50,231 bases of DNA from Kutzneria sp. 744 (GTDB lineage: Bacteria > Actinomycetota > Actinomycetes > Mycobacteriales > Pseudonocardiaceae): NCBI RefSeq assembly GCF_000568255.1, contig NZ_KK037166.1, positions 9,355,492 through 9,405,722 of the forward strand. Direction: 5' to 3'. Under the pieces are notes generated by a model that did no database searches, was not told the origin of the DNA, and worked only from the letters and a program-made list of their open reading frames with translations. Made by a program: the position numbers and the translations under genes. Positions 29,035 through 42,096 of this stretch are shown here, in pieces. How positions within the stretch are numbered: position 1 is the stretch's first letter; each line of letters opens with the position of its first letter.

Positions 29035-29548
29035 CGCGCCGCCGCACGCCGAACAGCCGGCTGAGCTGGACGACCTCGTCCGGCGGCTCGGCCGACGGCG
29101 GCCGCGGCAGCCGGGCCGCCCGCTGGGCGATCAGCGAGGCCAGCAGCTCGGCCTCGTGCTCCTCGGTCTCCGTGTACACGGTGCGGCCCAGGACCCGGCG
29201 GACCAGCTCCGGCGACAGGTTGGGCATCAGCACCCTGGTCGCGGCGGCGTCGATCTCCCCGGTGCCGGTGTGCCCGCACAGCAGGTGCGCCACCTCGTGC
29301 ATGAAGATGTGCTGTTGGTGCAGCTCAGTGGTGTTGACCGGGTACAGGATGTAGTCCGCGTGGTCGGTGGTCATGAGCAGCCCGCACGGCGCGCCCATGG
29401 TGGCCGGCACCGGCATCAGCTCGATCCGCCGGCCGCGGTGCGCGGCCACGGCCTGCGCGAACGTGTCCGGACGGAACGGGGCAGGCATCGGCACCGAGTC
29501 GGCCAGCTCCCGGCAGCGTCGCCACAGCTGCTTGTCCTGCCGCACCAT
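29027..29548 (-). CDS. ImmA/IrrE-type zinc metallopeptidase
   Basis: 173-aa cytoplasmic peptidase with the zinc motif HEVAHLLCGH (H84, E85, H88). In known pairs, such as ImmA/ImmR and IrrE/DdrO, this enzyme cleaves the partner XRE repressor; that role is family knowledge. It begins 9 nt after the XRE stop. The ATG at 29548 has AGGAG only 2 nt upstream, so expression probably depends on coupling to the XRE gene; a GTG one codon earlier is also possible. It overlaps the membrane protein gene by 8 nt. Confidence 0.85.
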   Translation of the reverse strand: MVRQDKQLWRRCRELADSVPMPAPFRPDTFAQAVAAHRGRRIELMPVPATMGAPCGLLMTTDHADYILYPVNTTELHQQHIFMHEVAHLLCGHTGTGEIDAAATRVLMPNLSPELVRRVLGRTVYTETEEHEAELLASLIAQRAARLPRPPSAEPPDEVVQLSRLFGVRRRDD

Positions 29549-29557
29549 CACTCCTGA

Positions 29558-29989
29558 TCAGCGGGAGTCCCCGTCGCGGATCGCCTCCCTGCGGGCGATC
29601 GCGTCGATCATGTCACTGATGGTGTCGAGCCCGGCGGGTGAAAGCGTTACTGCTCTCAGCGCAACATTTCGTACTCCGGCGTCCCGCAGGGCTCCGAGCA
29701 GCTCCAACTCCTCGGCGATCTTCGCGCTCTGCTCGTCGTCGAAGAAGTAGGCGGGGGAGACCTCGAAGAACTGGGCCAACGCCTCCAGGTGCCGCTTGGT
29801 CGGGTTGTCCCGGCGGCCGGTGCGCAGCTGCCACAGGTAGGTGGTCGAGAAGCTCTCACCGGTGGCCTCGCGGCAGGCCCGGGCCACCTCGTCGTGGCTG
29901 TACTGCTCGCGGCTGGGCTTGCGGACCACCTGGAACAGCTTGTCGATCTTCGCGGCGAGTGACGTCGGCTCGGGCTCGGGCGCCGGCAC
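29558..29989 (-). CDS. XRE-family helix-turn-helix regulator
   Basis: 143-aa protein with an XRE HTH at about residues 28-82 (SHDEVARACREATGESFSTTYLWQLRTGRRDNPTKRHLEALAQFFEV), followed by the typical PAYFFDDE sequence and a helical C-terminal region, as in repressors paired with ImmA peptidases. The GTG at 29989 follows GGAGGTGGAC, a strong ribosome site. First gene of the three-gene operon. The probable operator is the palindrome at 30023-30032. Confidence 0.88.
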   Translation of the reverse strand: MPAPEPEPTSLAAKIDKLFQVVRKPSREQYSHDEVARACREATGESFSTTYLWQLRTGRRDNPTKRHLEALAQFFEVSPAYFFDDEQSAKIAEELELLGALRDAGVRNVALRAVTLSPAGLDTISDMIDAIARREAIRDGDSR

Positions 29990-30370
29990 CGTCCACCTCC
30001 CTCAGCACGGATGAAGCCGTCGTACCTAGGTATTCATCACAGTTTACAGGCGCGGGTCGGTCCTCCACGCGCCGACGGCGAGGCTACGCCGACGGGTTAC
30101 ACCGCCGTCGCACCGGTCAGAACGCCCAAAACGCCCGGCCTTCGGCGGCCACAGCCCTGCTACCCAGCGGTTTCACGTCAGCGACCATGTCGATCACCCG
30201 CGCCGAATGTGACGATCAATGCGGTGAGCTGTCCCGTGGCTGCGCCGATCAGCATGCGGGCCCTTGGTCCGAACCGGGCGAAGTCCACCCCGGACCCGTG
30301 CGCCGCACGCACGCGCAGTGCACTTGCGACAGTGACGAGAGGTCAATGTCCTGTTCTGTCAGCGGATCTG
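29990..30370. other. 381-bp intergenic region upstream of the XRE operon
   Basis: It lies between the GntR stop and the XRE start, both on the minus strand, so it must hold the XRE promoter. Near the XRE end there is a more AT-rich stretch with the palindrome TACCTAGGTA. The rest has no convincing gene; a plus-strand Cys-rich reading frame (30187-30420) overlaps gntR and lacks a ribosome site. Confidence 0.6.
30023..30032. promoter_or_regulatory. palindrome TACCTAGGTA, candidate XRE operator
   Basis: Perfect 10-bp palindrome 34 nt upstream of the XRE start, in a locally AT-rich segment that also contains GTAAACTGTGATGAA on the minus strand and could be the promoter. Suits autoregulation by the XRE protein; binding is inferred. 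Confidence 0.4.
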
Positions 30371-30991
30371 TCAACGGATCGCGAGCTGTGCGCGCAGGGT
30401 CGCGTCAAGGTGTGCGGTGATCGCGTCGCGGGCCGGACCCGGATCGCCGGCCGCCAGCGCCGTCACGATCGCCTCGTGCTCGGTGAGGACTGCTTCGCGG
30501 CGGTCCGACGCCCCTTGCAGCGCCACCATTCCCGAGACGACCTGTCGCGCGCGCAGCGTCTCGTAGGTGCGGGCCAGGGTCCCGTTGCCGGCCGCCCGCA
30601 CGAGAATCGTGTGGAAGCGGGTGTCGGCTTCGATGAACGCGCGGTCATCCTTGCCCCTTTGGTCGGCCAGGGCCTCCCGGAGCTCGTCGACCGGGGCCGT
30701 GCCGGCGGCCAGTACCCGTTCCGCCGCGAACCGCTCCAGCACGCCGCGCAGCTCGATGAGCTCCCGCAGCTCGCCGGCCGTCAGCTCGGGTATGTAGGCG
30801 CCGCGCTTGGGCACGAGGCGCACCAGCTCCTCGGCCGACAGCATCAGCAGCGCCTCCCGTATCGGCGTGCGCGATACCCCGATACGGTCGGCGATGTCCT
30901 GCTCGTTGAGGAAGGTGCCCTGCGCAGCCGGATCGGCCAGCACGGTGTTGCGCAGGTAGTCGTAGGCGCGGTCCCGCCCGGAAACAGCCAT
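30371..30991 (-). CDS. GntR-family regulator (FadR-type, FCD domain)
   Basis: 206-aa regulator with an N-terminal winged HTH (about residues 8-70, FLNEQDIADRIGVSRTPIREALLML) and an all-helical FCD ligand domain. Metal-site residues of the FCD fold are visible: His in DTRFHTIL, His in LTEHEAIV and His in AITAHLDA. The ATG at 30991 (MAVSGRDRAYDYL) was chosen; longer readings run into the divergent gene. It is divergent from the hydrolase at 31026 with a 34-nt gap holding a GTATAC dyad, so it most likely represses that gene and itself. Confidence 0.9.
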   Translation of the reverse strand: MAVSGRDRAYDYLRNTVLADPAAQGTFLNEQDIADRIGVSRTPIREALLMLSAEELVRLVPKRGAYIPELTAGELRELIELRGVLERFAAERVLAAGTAPVDELREALADQRGKDDRAFIEADTRFHTILVRAAGNGTLARTYETLRARQVVSGMVALQGASDRREAVLTEHEAIVTALAAGDPGPARDAITAHLDATLRAQLAIR

Positions 30992-30998
30992 CCTCGGA

Positions 30999-31017
30999 GT
31001 ATACGGGCGGTATACAC
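30999..31017. promoter_or_regulatory. GntR operator and -10 element for the hydrolase gene
   Basis: GTATAC-GGGCG-GTATAC (30999-31015) is a perfect dyad with a 5-bp spacer, in the 34-nt interval between divergent genes. TACACT (31012-31017) overlaps its right arm and would place the plus-strand transcription start at about the GTG at 31026, so the hydrolase mRNA may be leaderless and directly blocked by GntR. Confidence 0.6.
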
Positions 31018-31025
31018 TGGGCGGC

Positions 31026-31823
31026 GTGCGTATCGCGCTGAGCCAGTTCGTGTCCGACACCGACCCGTCGGCGAACCTCGAGACCATCGGCGAGCAGGCC
31101 GCCGAGGCCGCCCGCCGCGGCGCCCGCGTCGTGGTGTTCCCCGAGGCCGCGATGGCCCGCTTCGGCATCCCCCTCGCCGGCCTCGCCCAGCCCCTCGACG
31201 GGCCGTGGGCCTCCGCCGTGCGGGACATCGCCAAGCGGCACGACCTGCTGATCGTCGCCGGCATGTTCACACCGTCCGACGACGGCCGCGTGCGCAACAC
31301 CCTGCTCGTCACCGGCCTCGGCGTCGACGAGCACTACGACAAGATCCACCTGTTCGACGCCTTCGGCTTCGCCGAGTCCGCCACCGTCGCCCCCGGCGAC
31401 CACAGCCTCACGGTGTCGGTCGACGGCATCGGCGTCGGCGTCGCCACCTGCTACGACCTGCGCTTCCCCCAGCTGTTCCAGCGCCTGGCCCGCTCCGGCG
31501 CCTCGGTCATCCTCGTGCCGGCCTCCTGGGGCTCCGGCCCCGGCAAGCGGGACCAGTGGGAGCTCCTCGTCCGGGCCCGCGCCCTCGACTCCACCAGCTG
31601 GCTCGCCGCCTGCGGCCAGGCCGACCCCGCCACCGTCGGCGTCACCACCAAGCCCGGCGTCCCCACCGGCATCGGCTACAGCGCCGTCGTCTCCCCGCTC
31701 GGCGAGATCCGGGCCCAGTGCCTGGACCGTCCGGAACTGCTCGTCGTCGACCTCGATCCGTCCGAAGTGGACGATGCTCGGGCCAAGGTTCCCGTCCTGG
31801 CCAACGCCCGCGACTTCAGCTAA
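31026..31823 (+). CDS. carbon-nitrogen hydrolase (nitrilase superfamily amidase)
   Basis: 265-aa amidase-type enzyme. The Glu-Lys-Cys triad is visible as E40 (VVFPEAAM), K106 (YDKIHLFD) and C142 (ATCYDLRFP). The fold and length suit omega-amidase or deaminated-glutathione amidase-like members acting on small amides. The GTG start has almost no leader because the divergent gntR lies 34 nt away. Substrate unknown; a GntR/FCD regulator suggests an organic acid or amide inducer. Confidence 0.88.
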   Translation: MRIALSQFVSDTDPSANLETIGEQAAEAARRGARVVVFPEAAMARFGIPLAGLAQPLDGPWASAVRDIAKRHDLLIVAGMFTPSDDGRVRNTLLVTGLGVDEHYDKIHLFDAFGFAESATVAPGDHSLTVSVDGIGVGVATCYDLRFPQLFQRLARSGASVILVPASWGSGPGKRDQWELLVRARALDSTSWLAACGQADPATVGVTTKPGVPTGIGYSAVVSPLGEIRAQCLDRPELLVVDLDPSEVDDARAKVPVLANARDFS

Positions 31824-31844
31824 CGACCGACACCGCGTTTGCGA

Positions 31845-31863
31845 CTACCGGGTCAACCGGTAG
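31845..31863. repeat. short hairpin between the hydrolase and the coiled-coil gene
   Basis: Perfect inverted repeat CTACCGG-GTCAA-CCGGTAG, 22 nt after the hydrolase stop and 19 nt before the next ATG. Either a weak terminator or an operator/leader hairpin for the downstream gene; it has no T-tract. Confidence 0.5.
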
Positions 31864-31882
31864 GCGGGGCGAAGGGGCGGCC

Positions 31883-32593
31883 ATGAGCTTCACCGAGAGC
31901 GTCAATCCGAGCCCAGACGCACGCGCTGGCCGAGAGTTCTTCGAGTCTCAGCTGGTGAGGCTAGGTCTGACGCCGTCGCAGATCAACGAGCAGCCTCTTG
32001 ATCAACTGCGTCGCAGTCTGGTCGACATCAACGACGCCATTGCCCATCCCGACAACTTCGGTGTGCTGAAGGTGAGGTACACCCCAAGGATGTCGGCGCT
32101 GTTGGGTGGTGCGGATTCAGCACATGTCGAGGTCGGCATCCTGTCGGTCCTGCTGGAGCGCCGGTCGCTGATCAATGAGCGGATCCGGGCGCTCGAACTG
32201 GGCGATGAGGTCGCCGGCATCCGGGAAAAGCTGGCGGAGGTTGGCTCCGACGCAGACGTCCGCGCCGAATTGGAGCGGCAGCTTGAGGAGAAGCGGGCCG
32301 CTGAACAGGCGGCGGCGAGTGCCGCCCAAGCGGCGACCGAGGCGCAGCTGCGGGCCGAGGCCGAGCTCAAGCTTGAGATGCAGGCGAAGAAGGCGCAGAT
32401 CTACTTGTCGTGGCTGCAGCGCGAGCCGGTCGCGGTCCTGGTGGGTGGTGTGTTGTTGGTGGTGCTGGCGGGAGTGTTGATCGTGGCGATGTTCACCGGT
32501 GTCCCCGTTGCCGAGATCGTGTCCAGCGCGTTCCTGCTGATCCTCGGCTACTTCTTCGGACAGGCCAGCAGCCGGTCGACGAACTCGTCCTAG
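31883..32593 (+). CDS. coiled-coil membrane protein of unknown function
   Basis: 236-aa protein I do not recognise. The N-terminal 100 residues are soluble; residues about 105-175 are a heptad-like, Ala/Glu/Lys/Arg-rich coiled coil; two hydrophobic helices near the C-terminus (about 182-202 and 208-226, ending ILGYFFGQASS) form a hairpin anchor. No signal peptide, so the long N-terminal part is probably cytoplasmic. GAAGGGGCGG precedes the ATG at 31883. Base composition is slightly lower in GC than its neighbours. The stop overlaps the convergent PPOX gene (CTAG). It could be a scaffold or phage-derived membrane protein. Confidence 0.7.
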   Translation: MSFTESVNPSPDARAGREFFESQLVRLGLTPSQINEQPLDQLRRSLVDINDAIAHPDNFGVLKVRYTPRMSALLGGADSAHVEVGILSVLLERRSLINERIRALELGDEVAGIREKLAEVGSDADVRAELERQLEEKRAAEQAAASAAQAATEAQLRAEAELKLEMQAKKAQIYLSWLQREPVAVLVGGVLLVVLAGVLIVAMFTGVPVAEIVSSAFLLILGYFFGQASSRSTNSS

Positions 32594-32985
32594 CTGACGT
32601 TGCCGAGGACGTTGGTGACGGCGATCTCGATCAGCACGCGGTTCGGGTTCACGCGGGGCTGGCGGTAGCGCTGGGCGTAGCGGCTGACGGCCTCGGCAAT
32701 CGCCTGCGGGTCCTCGTTGAGGGTGGCGACACCCTCCACTGTGGACCAACGGCGACCGTCCACCTGGCACGCGGCGGCGTTGAGCCGGCCGGCGGCGCGG
32801 AGTTGGCGGGCCTTGGCGGAGTTACCGTCGGTGATGACCAGGGCGAGGCCGTTGTCGATGTCGAGGGTGACGCCGACGGGGACGACATGGGGGGTGCTGT
32901 CGGGGCGGACGGTGGTGAGGGTGCACAGGTGCCGCTCCCGCCAGAACTCGGCGAAAGCGGCACCCGTGGAACTCAGTTCAGACAC
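32590..32985 (-). CDS. PPOX-class/F420-dependent oxidoreductase-like protein
   Basis: 131-aa split-barrel flavin/F420-binding protein. Typical sequence: FWRERHLCTLTTVRPDSTPHVVPVGVTLD, then QVDGRRWSTVEGVATL. Such proteins reduce or bind F420 or FMN; the cofactor is not certain from sequence. The GTG start at 32985 (MSELSST) has a weak ribosome site. Convergent with the coiled-coil gene, sharing the CTAG of both stops; 12 nt from the small membrane protein. Confidence 0.82.
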   Translation of the reverse strand: MSELSSTGAAFAEFWRERHLCTLTTVRPDSTPHVVPVGVTLDIDNGLALVITDGNSAKARQLRAAGRLNAAACQVDGRRWSTVEGVATLNEDPQAIAEAVSRYAQRYRQPRVNPNRVLIEIAVTNVLGNVS

Positions 32986-32997
32986 CCCGTGAGGGTA

Positions 32998-33192
32998 TCA
33001 ACGGCGCCGCCCGCGCCAGGCCGGACGCCGGAAGGCCGGCCGGTTCGTGCCGATGCCGGCCAGGTGCAGCGCGACACAGAGCAGGCCGGCGGTGAGCAGG
33101 TTCGTCGGCGTGAGGATCGATCCCAGCGAGATGCCGGAAAGGTCGATCAGCAACGCCAAGGCGAAAAGTACCGCCGCGATCACGGCAACCAT
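32998..33192 (-). CDS. small two-helix membrane protein
   Basis: 64-aa protein: two hydrophobic helices (about residues 2-20 and 28-46, with LTPTNLLTAGLLCVALHLAG) and a basic C-terminus rich in Arg. The ATG at 33192 has GAGGAG 6-7 nt upstream, which supports it over a 28-residue upstream extension. Small proteins of this kind are common in actinobacteria with no known role. Located between gltD and the PPOX gene, same strand. Confidence 0.72.
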   Translation of the reverse strand: MVAVIAAVLFALALLIDLSGISLGSILTPTNLLTAGLLCVALHLAGIGTNRPAFRRPAWRGRRR

Positions 33193-33275
33193 TGCTGCGC
33201 TCCTCTTGTCGGCCCCAGGAGCCCCTGGATACCCGGCGGGACAGGGACGAATCGGGCCGTTCGGAGCAATCCGCA

Positions 33276-33330
33276 TGCAGGGAAGGACGCCTTACCCGCG
33301 TTGAACGAGGGCAAGGCGTCCTTCCCTGCA
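33276..33330. repeat. palindrome (dispersed hairpin family member 2)
   Basis: Perfect 18-bp arms (33276-33293 and 33313-33330) with a partly paired inner stem and loop containing CGTTGAACG. The inner 45 bp (33281-33325) align without gaps to 4569-4613. It begins 13 nt after the gltD stop, so it may end the glt transcript or stabilise its 3' end. Confidence 0.8.
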
Positions 33331-33343
33331 TAACCAGGGGGTG

Positions 33344-34775
33344 TCAGGCGAGGGCTCGGTCGGTGGGGCGGATGGGGGCCGGGAGGACGTCGCGGCCGGT
33401 CAGGTAGGTGTCGACGGCGGCCGCGGCGGAGCGGCCCTCGGCGATGGCCCACACGATGAGCGACTGGCCACGGCCCATGTCGCCGGCCACGAAGACGCCG
33501 TCGACGCTGGTGGCGAAGGAGCGGTCCCGGGCCACGTTGCCGCGGGGGTCGAGGTCCACGCCGAGGTCGGAGACCAGGCCTTCCTGCTGCGGCCCGACGA
33601 AGCCCATGGCCAGCAGCACCAGCTGGCACTCCAGCTCCCGCTCGCTGCCCTCGACCGGCGTGAACCGGCCGTTCTCCATGCGCACCTCGACGAGCTTGAG
33701 CCCCCGCAGGTTGCCGTCGGCATCCCCGAGGAACTCGGCCGTGGACACGGAGTAGAGCCGCTCGCCGCCCTCCTCGTGGGCCGACGTCACCCGGTACAGC
33801 ATGGGATAGGTCGGCCACGGGTGGTGCGGCGCCCGCGACACAGGCGGCTGGGGCATGATCTCCAGCTGCGTCACGGAAGCGGCGCCCTGACGGTGCGCGG
33901 TGCCGAGGCAGTCGGCGCCGGTGTCGCCGCCGCCGATGACCACGACGTGCTTGCCGGCGGCGTTGATCGGCGAGTGCGCGTACGCCTTGTTGGCCGGCGG
34001 CAGGTACTCCATCGCCTGGTACACGCCGGTGAACTCCCGACCCGGCACGGGCAGGTCCCGCCACACGGTCGCGCCGCCGGCGAGCACCACCGCGTCGTGA
34101 GAATCCCGAAGCTCAGCAACGGAAAGGTCCTCGCCGACGTTCACGCCGGTGCGGAACTCGGTGCCCTCGGCCCGCATCTGGTCGAGACGGCGGTCCAACC
34201 GCCGCTTCTCCATCTTGAACTCGGGAATCCCGTACCGTAGCAGCCCGCCGACGGCGTCGGCCCGCTCGTACACGACCACCGAGTGCCCGACGCGGGTCAG
34301 CTGCTGGGCCGCGGCCAGGCCGGCCGGGCCGGAGCCGACCACCGCGACCTTCTTGCCGGTCAAGGAAACCGGCGGTTGCGGCACGACCCAGCCCTCGTCC
34401 CAGGCCCGGTCGATGATCTCCACCTCGACCCGCTTGATGGCCACCGGATCGGAGTTGATGCCGAGCACGCACGCCGCCTCGCACGGCGCCGGGCACAACG
34501 TCCCGGTGAACTCCGGGAAGTTGTTGGTGGCGTGCAGCCTCTCGATGGCGTCACGCCAGTCCTGCCGCCACACCAACGTGTTCCACTCGGGAATCAGGTT
34601 GCCCAGCGGACATCCCTGATGGCAGAACGGGATCCCGCAGTCCATGCACCGGCCGGCCTGCTTCTCCAGCCGGTGGTGCTCGAAGTCCTCGTAGACCTCG
34701 CGCCAGTCCTGCAGCCGCAGGTCCACCGGGCGGTAGCTGGCGTTCTCCCGCGGCGTGGTGAGAAAGCCCTTGGGG

Positions 34776-34783
<8 letters not shown>
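33344..34783 (-). CDS. gltD: glutamate synthase small subunit
   Basis: 479-aa FAD/[4Fe-4S] subunit that takes electrons from NADPH for glutamate synthase. Visible: N-terminal cluster cysteines in [17 protein letters not shown] and [15 protein letters not shown] motif [20 protein letters not shown](P) motif [17 protein letters not shown], and C-terminal [19 protein letters not shown]. The ATG at 34783 follows GGAGGCC. It overlaps the gltB stop by 8 nt, so the two subunits are translated in concert. Confidence 0.96.
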
Positions 34784-39854
<5,071 letters not shown>

Positions 39855-40261
39855 GGCTGTACGGCCCTCCCGTGGTGGGACGCCCTGTCGCGGGGGCGTG
39901 CGTCTGACGCGGGGGTGCTCGAAATGGCCCGGGAACGGGCGGGTAAATTGGCACGCACGACGCTGTGCGCTGACCGAATGCCCTCTTGAGGCAGGTCACA
40001 GTGCTCCCCGAGATGGGGTCCCCGGGGTGGTCGGGGGTCTTGTGACGATAGTGTGAACGTGGGGTTATCCGCACTACCCGTGTTCCACGCCACAGCAAGT
40101 TGCATCTCAATTGTTGCGCGGACGGACCTGTTTCGCCTGGTCGGCGGTACCGCGAGCGGGCGGTGATGATCTCACTATCCGGGAGTTCGGCCCGGGTGGG
40201 TGTGTGGCGCCCAGGTAACCGCTCCCTTCCTGGTCCCCGCGATCCGGCGTGGACTGTCGGC
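39855..40261. other. 407-bp divergent promoter region gltB/SDR
   Basis: Holds the promoters of gltB (minus) and of the SDR gene (plus). No gene is convincing here. Apart from the possible GlnR box at 40042-40068 and a short AT-richer stretch near 40090-40120, I see nothing definite. Confidence 0.6.
40042..40068 (-). promoter_or_regulatory. possible GlnR box upstream of gltB
   Basis: On the minus strand, three 5-mers ATAAC, TTCAC and GTCAC are spaced exactly 11 bp apart (6-nt gaps), which recalls actinobacterial GlnR boxes (gTnAC-n6-GaAAC). It lies 188 nt upstream of gltB, a nitrogen gene. Match is partial. Confidence 0.35.
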
Positions 40262-40966
40262 ATGTCGAAAGTCGTTCTTGTCACTGGGGCTTCCTCGGGT
40301 ATTGGCGCGGCCACTGCCCGCCACCTCGCGGCCGCCGGTCACCGGGTAGTGGCCGGCGCCCGCCGCGCTGAACGCCTGGCCGAGCTCGCCGAGCCGTTCA
40401 TCGACGTCCATCCCTTGGACGTCACGAGCCTGGACAGCGTGCGGGCCTTCGTCGACGCCGCGGTCGGTCGCCACGGCCGGGTCGATGTGCTGGTCAACAA
40501 CGCCGGCGTGATGCCGCTGTCGCCGCTGGCGGATCTGCGGGTCGACGAGTGGAACCAGATGATCGACGTCAATCTGCGAGGAGTCCTGCACGGCATCGCG
40601 GCGGTGCTGCCGTTGATGCGTGCCCAGGGCGGCGGGCACATCGTGAACGTCTCTTCGGTCTCGGGGCACCGGGTCGATCCGACGGCGGCGGTCTACAGCG
40701 CCACCAAGTTCGCCGTGCGGGCGGTGTCGGAAGGACTGCGCCAGGAGAACACGGACATTCGAGTCACCGTCGTCAGTCCGGGCTTCACCGAGAGCGAACT
40801 GAGTGACCGCGGCGGAGCCGCCGCCGCGCAGGCGGCCGCCCGTGCGGCGGCGGAGCAGTTGGCGATCCCGGCGTCCGCTATCGCCGAGGCGATCGGCTTT
40901 GCCGTCGACCAGCCGTCCAATGTGGACGTCAACGAGCTCGTGGTGCGGCCCACGGCGCAAACGTAA
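40262..40966 (+). CDS. short-chain dehydrogenase/reductase
   Basis: 234-aa NAD(P)-dependent oxidoreductase of the classical SDR type. Cofactor site [16 protein letters not shown] (about residues 8-23), NNAGVMP, and the Ser-Tyr-Lys site in [24 protein letters not shown]. The ATG at 40262 was chosen because translation before it has no SDR homology. It is monocistronic, with a hairpin 8 nt after its stop. Substrate unknown. Confidence 0.9.
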   Translation: MSKVVLVTGASSGIGAATARHLAAAGHRVVAGARRAERLAELAEPFIDVHPLDVTSLDSVRAFVDAAVGRHGRVDVLVNNAGVMPLSPLADLRVDEWNQMIDVNLRGVLHGIAAVLPLMRAQGGGHIVNVSSVSGHRVDPTAAVYSATKFAVRAVSEGLRQENTDIRVTVVSPGFTESELSDRGGAAAAQAAARAAAEQLAIPASAIAEAIGFAVDQPSNVDVNELVVRPTAQT

Positions 40967-40973
40967 CCATGGT

Positions 40974-40994
40974 CTGGAGCTGGTCCCGCTCCAG
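40974..40994. terminator. hairpin after the SDR gene
   Basis: CTGGAGC-TGGTCCC-GCTCCAG, starting 8 nt after the stop. No T-tract, so termination strength is uncertain, as usual in high-GC genomes. Confidence 0.5.
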
Positions 40995-41058
40995 CTCGGG
41001 CGCGCGGGAAAACGGCTAGGGTTGGCCGGTTCCCGAACTTTCGACGCATGGGGTGACG

Positions 41059-42093
41059 ATGCGAGCGACCTTGCTCTACGGAAAGGGCGACATCCGCGTC
41101 GAGGAGGTGCCGGATCCGAAGATCCAGCAGCCGACCGACGTCCTGGTCCGGGTGACCCGGTCCTGCGTGTGCGGCAGCGACCTGTGGCCGTACCAGAGCG
41201 CGCCGGACGTCGAGGCCGGCCGGCGGATCGGCCACGAGTTCATCGGTGTCGTGGAGGAGACCGGTGCGGACGTGGCGACGCTGGCCAAGGGCGACGTCGT
41301 GGTGGCGCCGTTCCTGTGGGCCGACAACACGTGCGACTACTGCCGGGCCGGCCTGCAGACCTCGTGCCGCAATGGCGGCGGGTGGGGCTTCGGGGGCGTC
41401 GACGGCGGCCAGGGCGAGTACGTCCGCGCGCCGCAGGCCGACGGCACCCTGGTGAAGCTGCCGGTGGGCGAGGACGACGAGCTGATGCCGTCGCTGCTGA
41501 CCCTGTCCGACGTGTTCAGCACCGGCCACCACGCGGCCCGCACGGCCCGGGTGGAGAAGGGCTCCACGGTCATCGTGATCGGCGACGGCGCGGTGGGCCT
41601 GTCCGCGGTGCTGGCGGCCAAGAGGCTGGGCGCGGAGCAGATCGTGCTGCTCGGCCGCCACCAGGCCCGAACCGACCTGGGCCGGGAGTTCGGCGCGACC
41701 GATGTCGTGCCGGAGCGCGGCGAGGAGGCCGTCGCCCGGGCCAAGGAGCTGACCAACGGCGACGGCGCGCCGCACGTGCTGGAGTGCGTCGGCACCCTGG
41801 GCGCGTACGAGACGGCCCTCGGCGTGGTGCGCCCCGGCGGCGCGATCAGCCGGGTCGGCGTGCCGCAGTACACCGACGGGCCGGTCGGCCGGGTCCTGTT
41901 CGGCCGGAACGTCACGCTGACCGGCGGCGTCGCGCCGGCCCGCGCCTACATCGAGGAGCTGCTGCCCGACGTGCTGTCGGGCGCCGTGCAGCCGGGTCGG
42001 GTCTTCGACCGCACGATGGCGTTGGCCGACATCCCCGAGGCCTACCGGGCGATGAACGACCGGGAGGCGCTGAAGGTCCTGATCAAGCCCTGA
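41059..42093 (+). CDS. zinc-dependent alcohol dehydrogenase family protein
   Basis: 344-aa medium-chain dehydrogenase. Catalytic-zinc region CVCGSDLWPY and GHEFIGVVEETG, structural-zinc cysteines in NTCDYCRAGLQTSC (one fewer than the usual four), and NAD(P) site VIVIGDGAVGLSAVLAAKRLGA. Oxidises an alcohol or reduces an aldehyde; substrate unknown. The ATG at 41059 is preferred to a GTG two codons upstream because GGGGTGA precedes it. It ends 3 nt from the convergent desaturase stop. Confidence 0.9.
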   Translation: MRATLLYGKGDIRVEEVPDPKIQQPTDVLVRVTRSCVCGSDLWPYQSAPDVEAGRRIGHEFIGVVEETGADVATLAKGDVVVAPFLWADNTCDYCRAGLQTSCRNGGGWGFGGVDGGQGEYVRAPQADGTLVKLPVGEDDELMPSLLTLSDVFSTGHHAARTARVEKGSTVIVIGDGAVGLSAVLAAKRLGAEQIVLLGRHQARTDLGREFGATDVVPERGEEAVARAKELTNGDGAPHVLECVGTLGAYETALGVVRPGGAISRVGVPQYTDGPVGRVLFGRNVTLTGGVAPARAYIEELLPDVLSGAVQPGRVFDRTMALADIPEAYRAMNDREALKVLIKP

Positions 42094-42096
42094 TGA

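Noticed and set aside
30187-30420. 77-codon Cys-rich plus-strand frame
   Set aside because: No ribosome site, overlaps the 3' end of gntR, and composition is not distinct from a chance frame.
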